Of a stretch of DNA of 44,963 bases, positions 24,000-31,264 are shown piece by piece (positions within the stretch are counted from its first letter, which is position 1; every line of letters begins with the position of its first letter). Both the position numbers and the translations under genes were made by a program. The stretch is from an uncultured Clostridia bacterium. Its GTDB lineage: Bacteria > Bacillota > Clostridia > Oscillospirales > Oscillospiraceae. The notes under the pieces were generated by a model that was given only the letters and a program-made list of their open reading frames with translations, was not told the origin of the DNA and did no database searches. The stretch lies in the NCBI GenBank assembly GCA_946539175.1, contig CAMNHH010000002.1, positions 1 through 44,963 on the forward strand, given 5' to 3'.

Positions 24000-25067
24000 T
24001 CATGCTTGAATATCCGCAGGATTTACGGCAAAGAGCTTCATCTGCTGCTGTCCGGCATAAGCGATACCAAGATGCTCATAAGCCAGTTTTGTCACGCATC
24101 GTCCTCTGGGGGTCCTGGAAAGGAAGCCGATCTGCATCAGATAGGGCTCGTACACGTCCTCCAGGGTCACCGCCTCCTCCCCGATGGTGGCCGCCAGGGT
24201 TTCCAGACCCACGGGGCCGCCGCCGTAGTTCTCGATGATGGCCCGCAGCATCCGGTGGTCGATCCGGTCCAGGCCCAGCTGGTCGATCTCCAGCCTCTCC
24301 AGGGCATGGGCCGCCGCCTGGGCGGTGATGACTCCGTCGTAGTAGATCTGGGCAAAATCCCGGACCCGGCGCAGGATGCGGTTGGCGATCCGGGGCGTGC
24401 CCCGGCTGCGGGAGGCAATCTCCCGGGCGCCGGCGGGGTCGATCTGCATCCCGAAGAGGGTCGCGGATCGGGTGACGATCCGGGCCAGCTCCTCCGGCTG
24501 ATAGAGCTCCAGCCGCAGGGAGACGCCGAAGCGGTCCCGCAGGGGGGACGACAGCTGCCCGGCCCGGGTGGTGGCGCCGATCAGCGTGAATTTGGGCAGA
24601 TCCAGCCGGATGGAGTTGGCGCTGGGGCCCTTGCCCACGATGATGTCGATGGCGAAGTCCTCCATGGCGGGGTACAGGATCTCCTCCACCACCCGGTTCA
24701 GCCGGTGGATCTCGTCGATGAAGAGGATATCGCCGGGGTTCAGATTGGTCAGCAGGGCCGCCAGGTCGCCGGGCTTCTCAATGGCGGGGCCGGAGGTGAC
24801 CCGGATATTGACCCCCATCTCATTGGCGATGACCCCGGCCAGGGTGGTCTTGCCCAGGCCCGGAGGGCCGTAGAGCAGCACATGGTCCAGGGGCTCGTTC
24901 CGGCGGCGGGCCGCCTCGATGTAGACCGCCAGATTCTCCTTGGCCTTTTCCTGGCCGGTATAATCCCGGAGGGTCTTGGGCCGGAGGGTGAATTCTCCCT
25001 CGTCCATGGGGGTCATGGAGGCGGTCACCACGGGGGCGTCGTAATTCTGGGAAAAGTCGATGCTCAT
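24000..25067 (-). CDS. ruvB: Holliday junction branch migration ATPase RuvB
   Basis: RuvB is the hexameric AAA+ motor that drives branch migration with RuvA. The 355-residue protein has Walker A GPPGLGKT, Walker B LFIDEIHRL, sensor GATTRAG, the arginine-finger segment SRGTPRIANR, and the winged-helix C-terminal domain with GFLSRTPRGR. It is preceded by GGAGGG and lies 12 bp after ruvA. No convincing terminator is seen in the AT-rich gap of about 120 bp that follows, which holds the sigH promoter. Confidence 0.98.
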   Translation of the reverse strand: MSIDFSQNYDAPVVTASMTPMDEGEFTLRPKTLRDYTGQEKAKENLAVYIEAARRRNEPLDHVLLYGPPGLGKTTLAGVIANEMGVNIRVTSGPAIEKPGDLAALLTNLNPGDILFIDEIHRLNRVVEEILYPAMEDFAIDIIVGKGPSANSIRLDLPKFTLIGATTRAGQLSSPLRDRFGVSLRLELYQPEELARIVTRSATLFGMQIDPAGAREIASRSRGTPRIANRILRRVRDFAQIYYDGVITAQAAAHALERLEIDQLGLDRIDHRMLRAIIENYGGGPVGLETLAATIGEEAVTLEDVYEPYLMQIGFLSRTPRGRCVTKLAYEHLGIAYAGQQQMKLFAVNPADIQA

Positions 25068-25079
25068 ACCCGGCCCTCC

Positions 25080-25688
25080 TTATTTCATGACCATGGCCCG
25101 CAGGCCGTAACGCACCAGCTCCTCGACGCTCATCTGCTCAGCGTCGGCGCCCTTCAGCGCGGCGGCGGCCTCGGACTGGGAATAGCCCAGCTCCGCCAGA
25201 GCGGCGGCGGCCAGGGCCACCCGGCTCCCGTCCTGATAAGCCGCGGCGGGCACGCCCCCCGCGGCCTGTCCGCCGGAGAAGTCCAGCTCCCCGCCGATCT
25301 TGTCCTTCAGCTCCAGGATGATGCGCTTGGCGCTCTTGGCGCCCACGCCCTTGGCCCGGGTGATGGATTTCTCGTCCCCCGTCATGATGGCCAGCGTCAG
25401 CTGGTCCGGGGAGAGCACGGACAGAATCGCCAGGGCCGAAGCGGGGCCGACGCCGGTGACGCCTGTGAGCTGCTCAAACAGCCGCAGCTCCTCCCGCCCG
25501 GAAAAGCCGAAGATATCGAAGGCGTCCTCCTTCACGTTCACGTGGGTATAGAGCTTATGGGGCTCCCCCACCCGAAGCTGGGATTGGGTGTAGGTGCTGC
25601 AGTGGCAGGCGTAGCCCACCCCGGCGCAGTCCACCACGGCAAGCCCCGCCTCCAGGACGGTGATGGTTCCGTTCAAGTAGTAAAACAT
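25080..25688 (-). CDS. ruvA: Holliday junction DNA-binding protein RuvA
   Basis: RuvA binds four-way junctions and loads RuvB. The 202-residue protein has an N-terminal OB fold (MFYYLNGTI... to about residue 62), two helix-hairpin-helix motifs (VTGVGPASALAIL and AKGVGAKSAKRIIL) and a C-terminal RuvB-binding domain (about 150-202). Between them is a Gly/Ala-rich flexible linker. It lies between ruvC and ruvB in the order C-A-B. Confidence 0.97.
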   Translation of the reverse strand: MFYYLNGTITVLEAGLAVVDCAGVGYACHCSTYTQSQLRVGEPHKLYTHVNVKEDAFDIFGFSGREELRLFEQLTGVTGVGPASALAILSVLSPDQLTLAIMTGDEKSITRAKGVGAKSAKRIILELKDKIGGELDFSGGQAAGGVPAAAYQDGSRVALAAAALAELGYSQSEAAAALKGADAEQMSVEELVRYGLRAMVMK

Positions 25689-25712
25689 AACGATTCGTTC
25701 CTTTATCGTGGG

Positions 25713-25735
25713 TGTGGCGCATGGCGCGCCGCTAC
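25713..25735. repeat. Stop-codon palindromic element, copy 3 (ruvC end)
   Basis: On the minus strand the ruvC stop lies in CCCGTAGCGGCGCGCCATG and continues to GCGCC, giving a GGCGC/GCGCC hairpin right after the stop. The core CCGTAGCGGC is identical to the hflX copy. Confidence 0.55.
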
Positions 25736-26235
25736 GGGCTGCCTTGCAGCTTTGCCAGCATGGAGCTCTGGGAGCGGGCGTGGCAGAGGGCGATGGCGAT
25801 GGCGTCGGCGGCGTCGTCGGGCCGGGCCACCTGCTCCATATGCAGCAGCCTGCGGGTCATATCCATGACCTGGCGCTTTTCCGCCTTGCCGTAGCCCACC
25901 ACCGCCTGCTTCACCTGCATGGGCGTGTATTCAAAGACGGGGACCCCGGCCTTGGTCAGGGCCAGAAGGATCACGCCCCGTCCGTGGGAAACGCCGATGC
26001 CCGTGGTGATGTTGTGGCCCCAGAACAGCTCCTCCACGGCGGAGGCGTCCGGCTTTGTAAGCTCCACCAGCCGCAGCAGATCGTCGTAGAGCATCTCCAG
26101 CCGCCGGGGAAAGGGCAGCTCCTTGGGGGTGGTGATCACCCCGTACTGCAAAAGGCGGATGCCCGCGCCGCCCTCGGTCTGCAAAAGGCCGAAGCCGGTG
26201 GTGGCGTAGCCGGGGTCAATGCCTAAAATTCGCAT
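25732..26235 (-). CDS. ruvC: Holliday junction resolvase RuvC
   Basis: RuvC is the dimeric endonuclease that cuts Holliday junctions. The 167-residue protein has the catalytic acidic residues in order: D7 in ILGIDPGYATTGFG, E67 in AVEELFW, and the pair in ARPDDAADAIAIALCHA near 138-141. The length is typical. It follows a small membrane-protein gene by three bases. Its TAG stop is shared with a palindromic element that recurs at three other genes. Confidence 0.97.
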   Translation of the reverse strand: MRILGIDPGYATTGFGLLQTEGGAGIRLLQYGVITTPKELPFPRRLEMLYDDLLRLVELTKPDASAVEELFWGHNITTGIGVSHGRGVILLALTKAGVPVFEYTPMQVKQAVVGYGKAEKRQVMDMTRRLLHMEQVARPDDAADAIAIALCHARSQSSMLAKLQGSP

Positions 26236-26238
26236 GGC

Positions 26239-26430
26239 TCAATGGAGGATGCCGGCGATCCAGCCGAGATACAGCAGCACGCCCACCGTCACAAGCCCCG
26301 CCAGGATCCAGGCCAGGATCCGCTGGCTTCTGGGCCGCTCCACGTAGGGGGCAGGCTCCTGCTCCGCGCTGCCTTGCTGGGCCAGAGCCTCGTGCTCCAG
26401 CTCCTCGTGATTCATCTGATTCTCTGTCAT
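26239..26430 (-). CDS. Small single-pass membrane protein heading the ruv operon
   Basis: A 63-residue protein that I do not recognise. The first 38 residues are hydrophilic and Glu/Gln-rich (NHEELEHEALAQQ), followed by a basic patch (RPRSQR) and one hydrophobic helix (ILAWILAGLVTVGVLLYLGWIAGI), the order of a tail-anchored or N-in membrane protein. The ATG at 26430 has GGAGGT seven bases upstream. It is the first gene after a good promoter and ends three bases before ruvC, so it is co-transcribed with ruvCAB. There is no evidence for a recombination role. Confidence 0.7.
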   Translation of the reverse strand: MTENQMNHEELEHEALAQQGSAEQEPAPYVERPRSQRILAWILAGLVTVGVLLYLGWIAGILH

Positions 26431-26448
26431 GCGTACCACCTCCGATCT

Positions 26449-26477
26449 ATGATAGCATATCTATTCAGAAATTGCAA
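26449..26477 (-). promoter_or_regulatory. SigA-type promoter of the ruvCAB operon
   Basis: On the minus strand TTGCAA (26472-26477), a 17-bp spacer and TATCAT (26449-26454). The predicted start is only about 12 bases before the first ATG, so the leader is little more than a ribosome site. Confidence 0.8.
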
Positions 26478-26519
26478 GAAAAGACATACCCGCGAAGAAA
26501 GAATTTCTCCGCGGGTATG
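26473..26519 (-). terminator. Terminator of the aminotransferase gene
   Basis: A 16-bp stem (26485-26500 with 26504-26519, one G.U pair) with a 3-nt loop is followed on the minus strand by TCTTTTCTTG. Its T-rich tail runs into the -35 box of the ruv promoter. Confidence 0.9.
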
Positions 26520-26535
26520 GGAAACGCATACAGAA

Positions 26536-27801
26536 TTACTTTTCCAGAGCTGCCAGCTTCAGGCAGAGGCAGAAGATCTCCATGGCCTGCTCCAGCTCCT
26601 CCAGGGCGGGGTAGCTGGGAGCGATGCGGATGTTGCTGTCGGCGGGGTCCTTGCCGTAGGGGTAGGTGGCGCCGGCGGCGGTCATGGTGACGCCGGCCCC
26701 GGCGCAGAGCTCCAGAGTCCGCTTGGCCAGGCCGGGCAGGGTGTTGACGGAGACGAAGTAGCCGCCCTTGGGGTTCTCCCAGGTGGCCAGGCCCAGGGGC
26801 CCGATCTCCCGCTTCAGGGTCTCGGTGACGCAGCTGAACTTGGGGGCCAGAACCTTGGCATGCATCTGCATGACCTCGATGGTGTGGGCCTTATCCCGCA
26901 GGAAGCGGACGTGGCGCAGCTGGTTGACCTTGTCGTAGGAGATGATCTGGAATTTCAGCAGGCCCTGCAGATAGGCCTGGTTCTCCTCGGAGCAGGCCAT
27001 CACGGAGATGCCCGCGCCGGGGAAGGTGATCTTGGAGGTGGAGGCGAACTCGTAGACCATATCCGGATTCCCGGCCTGGGCGCAGAGGCGGATAATGTCC
27101 GGGAAGGGCAGATATGCACCGTAGACCTCGTGGACGCAGTAGGCGTTGTCCCACATCAGGGCGAAGTCCGGGGCGGCGGGCCGCAGGGCGGCGATCCGGG
27201 CGATGGTCCTTTCGGAATAGACGATGCCCTGGGGGTTGGAATACTTGGGAACGCACCACATGCCCTTGACGGCGGGGTCCTTTACCAGCTCCTCCACCAG
27301 ATCCATATCCGGGCCCTCGGCGGTCATGGGTACGGTGATCAGCTCCATGCCGAAGCTCCTGGAGACGCCGAAATGCCGGTCATAGCCGGGGGCCGGGCAG
27401 AGCCACTTGACCTGGGGCTCCCGGGACCAGGGCCGGGGACTGTGCCGCAGGCCGTGGGTATAGGCCTTGGCGATCAGATCGTACATGAGCTGCAGGCTGG
27501 CGCTGCCGCCGATGAAGCACTGCTCCGGCTTGCAGTCCAGAATCTCCGCGAAGAGCCGCTTGGCGGAGGGCAGACCGGAGAGATTGCCGTAGTTGCGGAC
27601 GTCCAGGTCCTCATCCACGCAGTCGGCGGGCTCGGACAGCACCGTGAGGATGCCGGAGACCAGATCCAGCTGCTCCTTGCCGGGCTTGCCCCGGGCCATG
27701 TTGAGTTTCAGTTTCTTTTCGCAGACGCGGGCGTACTGCTCCCGGAGGGTCTTGCGAAGGGCTTCCTTTTCGGGAAGCGTCAGATTTGCGAAGGGTTCCA
27801 C
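26536..27801 (-). CDS. Class I aminotransferase, aspartate-type (subgroup 1c, PF12897-like)
   Basis: A PLP enzyme of about 421 residues. The PLP lysine is in FASTSKITFPGAG, the cofactor-binding aspartate in WDNAYCVHEV, and the arginine near the end in SNIRIAPSYP binds the substrate carboxylate. KLNMARGKPGKEQLDLV near the N-terminus and GGSASLQLMYD are typical of the aspartate/alanine aminotransferase family of Corynebacterium type rather than the AspB type. I chose GTG at 27801, ten bases after AAAGGA. An upstream ATG at 27822 has its ribosome site directly touching it, and frames further out cross the promoter. It is a single gene with its own promoter and terminator. The exact amino acid is not certain. 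Confidence 0.9.
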   Translation of the reverse strand: MEPFANLTLPEKEALRKTLREQYARVCEKKLKLNMARGKPGKEQLDLVSGILTVLSEPADCVDEDLDVRNYGNLSGLPSAKRLFAEILDCKPEQCFIGGSASLQLMYDLIAKAYTHGLRHSPRPWSREPQVKWLCPAPGYDRHFGVSRSFGMELITVPMTAEGPDMDLVEELVKDPAVKGMWCVPKYSNPQGIVYSERTIARIAALRPAAPDFALMWDNAYCVHEVYGAYLPFPDIIRLCAQAGNPDMVYEFASTSKITFPGAGISVMACSEENQAYLQGLLKFQIISYDKVNQLRHVRFLRDKAHTIEVMQMHAKVLAPKFSCVTETLKREIGPLGLATWENPKGGYFVSVNTLPGLAKRTLELCAGAGVTMTAAGATYPYGKDPADSNIRIAPSYPALEELEQAMEIFCLCLKLAALEK

Positions 27802-27865
27802 GATCGATTCATCCTTTCCCATTCCTTGCGCGATTCTTACTGGTTTTCGCCTTTTCGGCAGTTCT

Positions 27866-27894
27866 ATTGTACTGCAAGCGGAATGGGAATGCAA
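27866..27894 (-). promoter_or_regulatory. SigA-type promoter of the aminotransferase gene
   Basis: On the minus strand TTGCAT (27889-27894), a 17-bp spacer and TACAAT (27866-27871). Its position rules out starts upstream of about 27860. Confidence 0.85.
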
Positions 27895-27933
27895 GCCCGT
27901 TTTCTTTCGTTTTGTAGAAGGAACGCTTATAGC

Positions 27934-27985
27934 TCGGCGGCCGATGGCCGCCGACCCGTCTCGGGCCATGCCCGGGGGCCGCTAC
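27934..27985. repeat. Stop-codon palindromic element, copy 4 (spoIVA end)
   Basis: This is the most complete copy. On the minus strand the spoIVA stop TAG is followed by CGGCC, then a CGGGC/GCCCG hairpin (27962-27974) with a 3-nt loop, then a perfect 9-bp hairpin TCGGCGGCC/GGCCGCCGA (27934-27954), also with a 3-nt loop. No T-tract follows, so it is not a standard terminator. Confidence 0.65.
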
Positions 27986-29451
27986 AGCACCAGACAGATC
28001 AGGCCGTTGGCGCCCTCGTTGACGATGCGCTCCAGGGCCCGGCGGAGCTTCATGCGGACGTCCTCCGGCAGCTCCGTCAGCTTGGCGTTCAGGCGCTCGC
28101 TGACCAGATCGTAGAGGGTCTTGCCGAAGAGATTGCTCTCCCAGACCGCGTCGCTGTCGGTCTCGCAGGCGGCGGCCAGGCTCTGGACCAGCTCCCGGGC
28201 CTGCTGCTCTCCACCCACGGTGGGCGTCAGCTCCGCCGCCAGATCCGCCCGGAGCATATGGATGGAGGGGGCGCCGGCCCGGAGCCGGACCCCGTAGGCG
28301 CCGTTTTTCCGCAGCAGCTCCGGGGTCTGCAGCCGAAGCTCCTCCCGGGTGGGCATCACCACCCCGTAGCCCGTGGTCCGCACCTGCTCCAGGGCGGCCT
28401 GCAGACGCTCGTACTCCCCCCGGATCTCCGCGTAGCGGCTCAGCGTCCGCAGCAGGTCTCCCTCGTTCTCCATCTCCACCCCGGAGCGCTGGGAGAGGAT
28501 CCCGAAATAGAGCCGCTCCGGCAGCCGCACCGTATATCGGACCGCGCCGCGGCCCAGGTCGATCTCCGTCACGTCGCAGCCGGAAACCTGCTCCAGCTCC
28601 TCCAGCGCCGCCGACAGCCGCCCGGCGTGGGCCATACGGTCCACCCGGGGCCCCGCCTCCCGCAGGGCCCGGAAAACGGCCCGCTTGATGGGCTGCTCCC
28701 CCTCCAGGGCGTCGAACCAGGCGGGGAAGCTGAGCTCCAGCACCTGCGGCGCGAACTGGCCCAGCAGCTCCCCAAGGATGGCGCCGAGACCGGCGCGGTC
28801 CAGCCGCAGCAGATCCGCCGGGATCACCCTGGCTCCGGTGCTCTGCTCCAGAGAAGCCGCCAGCGCCTTGGTCTCCGCCGCCTCCGGGTTCGCGCTGTTG
28901 AGCAGCACCAGATAGGGCTTGCCGGAGGCCTGCATATCCCGGATGGCCCGCTGCTCCGCCTGGACGTAATCCGCCCGGGGGATCTCTGTGACGCTGCCGT
29001 CGGTGGTGATCACCAGGCCCACGGTACAGTGGTCCGCCATCACCTTCCGGGTCCCCAGCTCAGCTGCCTCTGTCATGGGGATCTCATGGTCGAACCAGGG
29101 CGTGGTGACCATGCGGGGACTGCCGTCCTCCGTGGCCCCCAGGGCGCCGGGGATCACGTAGCCCACGCTGTCGATGAGCCGCACCGACAGCTTCGTCTGG
29201 CCGTCCGGGGAGATCTCCACCGCCTCCTCCGGGACGAACTTGGGCTCGGCGGTCATGATGGTCCTGCCGGAGCCGCTTTGGGGCAGCTCATCTCTGGCCC
29301 GCTCCAGGAGGTATTCGTCCCGGATATTGGGCAGCACCAGCTCCTCCATCATCCGCTTGACAAAGGTGGACTTCCCCACCCGCACCGGCCCGGTGACGCC
29401 AACGTAGACGTTGCCGCCGGTCCGCTGCCTGATCTGCTCATAGAGTTTCAT
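27982..29451 (-). CDS. spoIVA: Stage IV sporulation protein A, coat morphogenetic ATPase
   Basis: SpoIVA polymerises on the forespore surface using ATP and forms the base on which the coat is built. The 489-residue protein has the family length. It contains the P-loop GPVRVGKST (21-29), a conserved RLIDSVGYVIPGALG switch region, the ITTDGSVTEIPR segment, and the characteristic C-terminus ending NGLICLVL. Its start overlaps the stop of sipL by ATGA, so the two partner proteins are made together. Transcription is expected from a mother-cell SigE promoter upstream of sipL. Its TAG stop lies in a TAGCGGC palindrome. Confidence 0.97.
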   Translation of the reverse strand: MKLYEQIRQRTGGNVYVGVTGPVRVGKSTFVKRMMEELVLPNIRDEYLLERARDELPQSGSGRTIMTAEPKFVPEEAVEISPDGQTKLSVRLIDSVGYVIPGALGATEDGSPRMVTTPWFDHEIPMTEAAELGTRKVMADHCTVGLVITTDGSVTEIPRADYVQAEQRAIRDMQASGKPYLVLLNSANPEAAETKALAASLEQSTGARVIPADLLRLDRAGLGAILGELLGQFAPQVLELSFPAWFDALEGEQPIKRAVFRALREAGPRVDRMAHAGRLSAALEELEQVSGCDVTEIDLGRGAVRYTVRLPERLYFGILSQRSGVEMENEGDLLRTLSRYAEIRGEYERLQAALEQVRTTGYGVVMPTREELRLQTPELLRKNGAYGVRLRAGAPSIHMLRADLAAELTPTVGGEQQARELVQSLAAACETDSDAVWESNLFGKTLYDLVSERLNAKLTELPEDVRMKLRRALERIVNEGANGLICLVL

Positions 29452-30959
29452 GCCCGCTCCTCCTCCAAGGTGTTGACGCCCCTGCCTGTGGGGATCAGAA
29501 GCAAACGCCTGCCCTGCAGACAGAGCTCCTCCAGCTCATTGGCGCTCTGGATGGCCCGGACCGTGCTGCCGTTCGCCCGGGCGATCTGCCAGAGCTCTCC
29601 CTCCTCCGAGCGCAGCAGCAGCGATGGGCCGTCCTCCCGGGGCCTGGGCTCCAGGACGCAGCCGCAGAGGTTGCGCTGGGCCTCCGATTGGCAGAAGCGC
29701 TGCCAGAGTCTCAGGGGAACCGACATCTGTCTGCCCCGGGGTCCGATCTCACTGCCCGGCAGCAGCCGGATCTGCCAATCCGCCGCAGCGGGCGTCTGCC
29801 TTGGGATCTGGAGCTCCCGCCGCAGCAGCTTACCCTGCAGGCGATGGGCCTCGTCGTAATACAGAAGCTGCAGGCCGATCCCTGCCCGGGCGTCCGCCCC
29901 CGGCGCGGCGGCGACCCGGTCCGGGAACAGGGTCCAGTCCAGCACCGAAGCCGCGTCGGCGGGCAGCTCCAGGCTTTGGCTCAGCTCCGTCTCCGTCTCG
30001 TCCAGGCAGGAGGCCAGCTGGCAGCTCTGCCACTGGGGGCTCATCTCTCCCTCCAGGTAATAGGCGTCCTCCGTCAGGCTGACCGGGACCTCCCCCCAGA
30101 GCACCAGCTGGGCGGTGAAGCTGACGTTCACCAGCAGCCTTCTGGAGTCTGGCTGGCCGTCGGTGTCGATCTCCGCGTGGTTCAGGATGGGCTGGATGCT
30201 GATTTGTACGTTTTCCTCCATGGGCCGGTCCAGCTCCGCGTATTGGGAGAAGGGCAGGGTTCCGGTCCAGGTGAAGGGCTCCCCTGCCTCCGTCACGGCC
30301 AGGATCCGCAGCCGCAGCTCCCCCTGGAAGATGGCCCGCTCCCCCAGGACCCGGCGCTCGGCCAGCTCCACGCCGCACTGGCACTTCAACAGCCGGTCGG
30401 CGCCCTTGCCCTCCTCCGGCATCAGCAGCTCGTCTGCGATCTGTACCTCCTTCTCCGCCGCGCAGAGGGGCAGCCGCATGGGATAGGTCTGGGTCCGGCA
30501 CACCAAGCCCCTGGGGCAGCTCTCCATCCGGGCCAGCTCCAGCTCCGCCGGACTCAGAAGCGTCAGCTCGCTGGCCAGGTCCGCCCGGACCAGCAGCTTG
30601 CGGCGGTTCACAAAGCGGGCCTCCAGGGCGCGGAGCCAACCCCAATAGTGGAGTCGGGTGTCGGGCTGGGTCTGGATCTTTTTCGTCACGGTAAAGGGCA
30701 GCCAGAGCTCCAGCCGCTCCAGCCCCTCCTCCCCCTCCGGCACGTAGAGCACTCCGGTCTGGATGCCGCCGCTGACGGTTACGCTGCCGCTGTCCACGCT
30801 GCGGCTCTGGACCAGAACGGTGCCGAAGCAGTCCACCACCCGCCCCAGCTCCGGCAGGCTCTCCGGCACCGGGATCTCCCCGGTCTGCTCTTGGTGCAGA
30901 TCGTCGCAGCGTTTCTCCGCCAGATACGTGATTTTCTGCGTTTGAAACAGGATTTCCAT
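29448..30959 (-). CDS. sipL: SipL-like SPOCS/LysM protein, SpoIVA partner
   Basis: A 503-residue protein with repeated SPOCS (DUF3794) domains: the first, about 38-95, includes VTVSGGIQTGVLYVPEG, and a second lies around 190-270. The C-terminal LysM-type domain (about 440-490) contains LWQIARANGSTVRAIQ and GRRLLLIP. In Clostridioides difficile, SipL binds SpoIVA through its LysM domain and is the functional counterpart of SpoVID. The LysM domain, the domain order and the ATGA overlap with spoIVA support this assignment. The ATG at 30959 is preceded by AAGGAGG; upstream frames are noise. A generic DUF3794 coat protein is the alternative. Confidence 0.87.
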   Translation of the reverse strand: MEILFQTQKITYLAEKRCDDLHQEQTGEIPVPESLPELGRVVDCFGTVLVQSRSVDSGSVTVSGGIQTGVLYVPEGEEGLERLELWLPFTVTKKIQTQPDTRLHYWGWLRALEARFVNRRKLLVRADLASELTLLSPAELELARMESCPRGLVCRTQTYPMRLPLCAAEKEVQIADELLMPEEGKGADRLLKCQCGVELAERRVLGERAIFQGELRLRILAVTEAGEPFTWTGTLPFSQYAELDRPMEENVQISIQPILNHAEIDTDGQPDSRRLLVNVSFTAQLVLWGEVPVSLTEDAYYLEGEMSPQWQSCQLASCLDETETELSQSLELPADAASVLDWTLFPDRVAAAPGADARAGIGLQLLYYDEAHRLQGKLLRRELQIPRQTPAAADWQIRLLPGSEIGPRGRQMSVPLRLWQRFCQSEAQRNLCGCVLEPRPREDGPSLLLRSEEGELWQIARANGSTVRAIQSANELEELCLQGRRLLLIPTGRGVNTLEEERA

Positions 30960-30989
30960 TGCTGTTTCCTCCTTGTAGGATCTGGAACA

Positions 30990-31018
30990 ACTATATGCGC
31001 GCAGCGGCGGAAACATGT
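30990..31018 (-). promoter_or_regulatory. Candidate SigE promoter of sipL-spoIVA
   Basis: On the minus strand ACATGTT (31012-31018), a 14-bp spacer and CATATAGT (30990-30997) match five of seven and six of eight bases of the SigE consensus (KMATATT, 14-15 bp, CATACAHT). No good SigA promoter is present in this gap. Confidence 0.45.
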
Positions 31019-31037
31019 TTTGCGGCGGCAGCTTTTG

Positions 31038-31045
31038 CATAGAAT
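31038..31045 (+). promoter_or_regulatory. Possible SigE/SigK-type -10 box of the small membrane gene
   Basis: CATAGAAT matches seven of eight bases of the SigE -10 consensus. A -35 partner at the right distance is not convincing, and the implied leader is very short. Confidence 0.25.
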
Positions 31046-31069
31046 GATGTGAAAGGTGGTGTTCCGCGG

Positions 31070-31207
31070 ATGTTCTGTAACCGGATTCTTTGCAGGCCCA
31101 TGACCTGGGCCGGGGCCGCGTTTCTGGTCTCGGCGCTGATCGGCTCCTTCTGGATCAGCTTTCTCCTGGGCGGTCTGCTCCTGTGCGTGGGGATTTTGGC
31201 AAGATAA
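31070..31207 (+). CDS. Small hydrophobic protein divergent from sipL
   Basis: A 45-residue open frame, too short for most gene finders. A basic N-terminus (about residues 1-11, including CNRILCRPM) is followed by two short hydrophobic segments around a glycine (AAFLVSALIGSFWISF and LLGGLLLCVGILA). AAAGGTGG lies ten bases before the ATG, and a terminator hairpin follows the stop at once, which supports a real gene. It is divergent from sipL-spoIVA, so a sporulation role is possible, but there is no direct evidence for one. I do not recognise the family. Confidence 0.6.
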   Translation: MFCNRILCRPMTWAGAAFLVSALIGSFWISFLLGGLLLCVGILAR

Positions 31208-31208
31208 T

Positions 31209-31248
31209 AGCAGCGGCCTGGTTGCCTCCCGGCAATCAGGTCGCTGCT
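31209..31248. terminator. Terminator after the small membrane gene
   Basis: A 12-bp outer stem AGCAGCGGCCTG/CAGGTCGCTGCT (one G.U) and an inner TTGCC/GGCAA stem begin two bases after the stop. The tail TTCTTGCGCTTT is moderately T-rich. It also faces the end of rsgA. Confidence 0.7.
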
Positions 31249-31264
31249 TCTTGCGCTTTCCTTG

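Noticed and set aside
27802..27969. Longer start of the aminotransferase
   Set aside because: It would cross the promoter at 27866-27894 and a palindromic repeat, and the added residues do not fit the family.
27934..27985. Terminator function for the spoIVA palindromes
   Set aside because: The hairpins are strong but no T-tract follows on either strand.
26242..29859. A very long plus-strand open frame of about 1205 codons
   Set aside because: It lies antisense to ruvC, the aminotransferase and spoIVA, has low-complexity Gly/His/Gln-rich composition typical of GC-rich shadow frames, and lacks a ribosome site and family motifs.
31038..31045. A full SigK or SigE promoter for the small membrane gene
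   Set aside because: Only the -10 box is a good match and no -35 partner sits at a proper distance, so it is listed with low confidence as a possible -10 box only.
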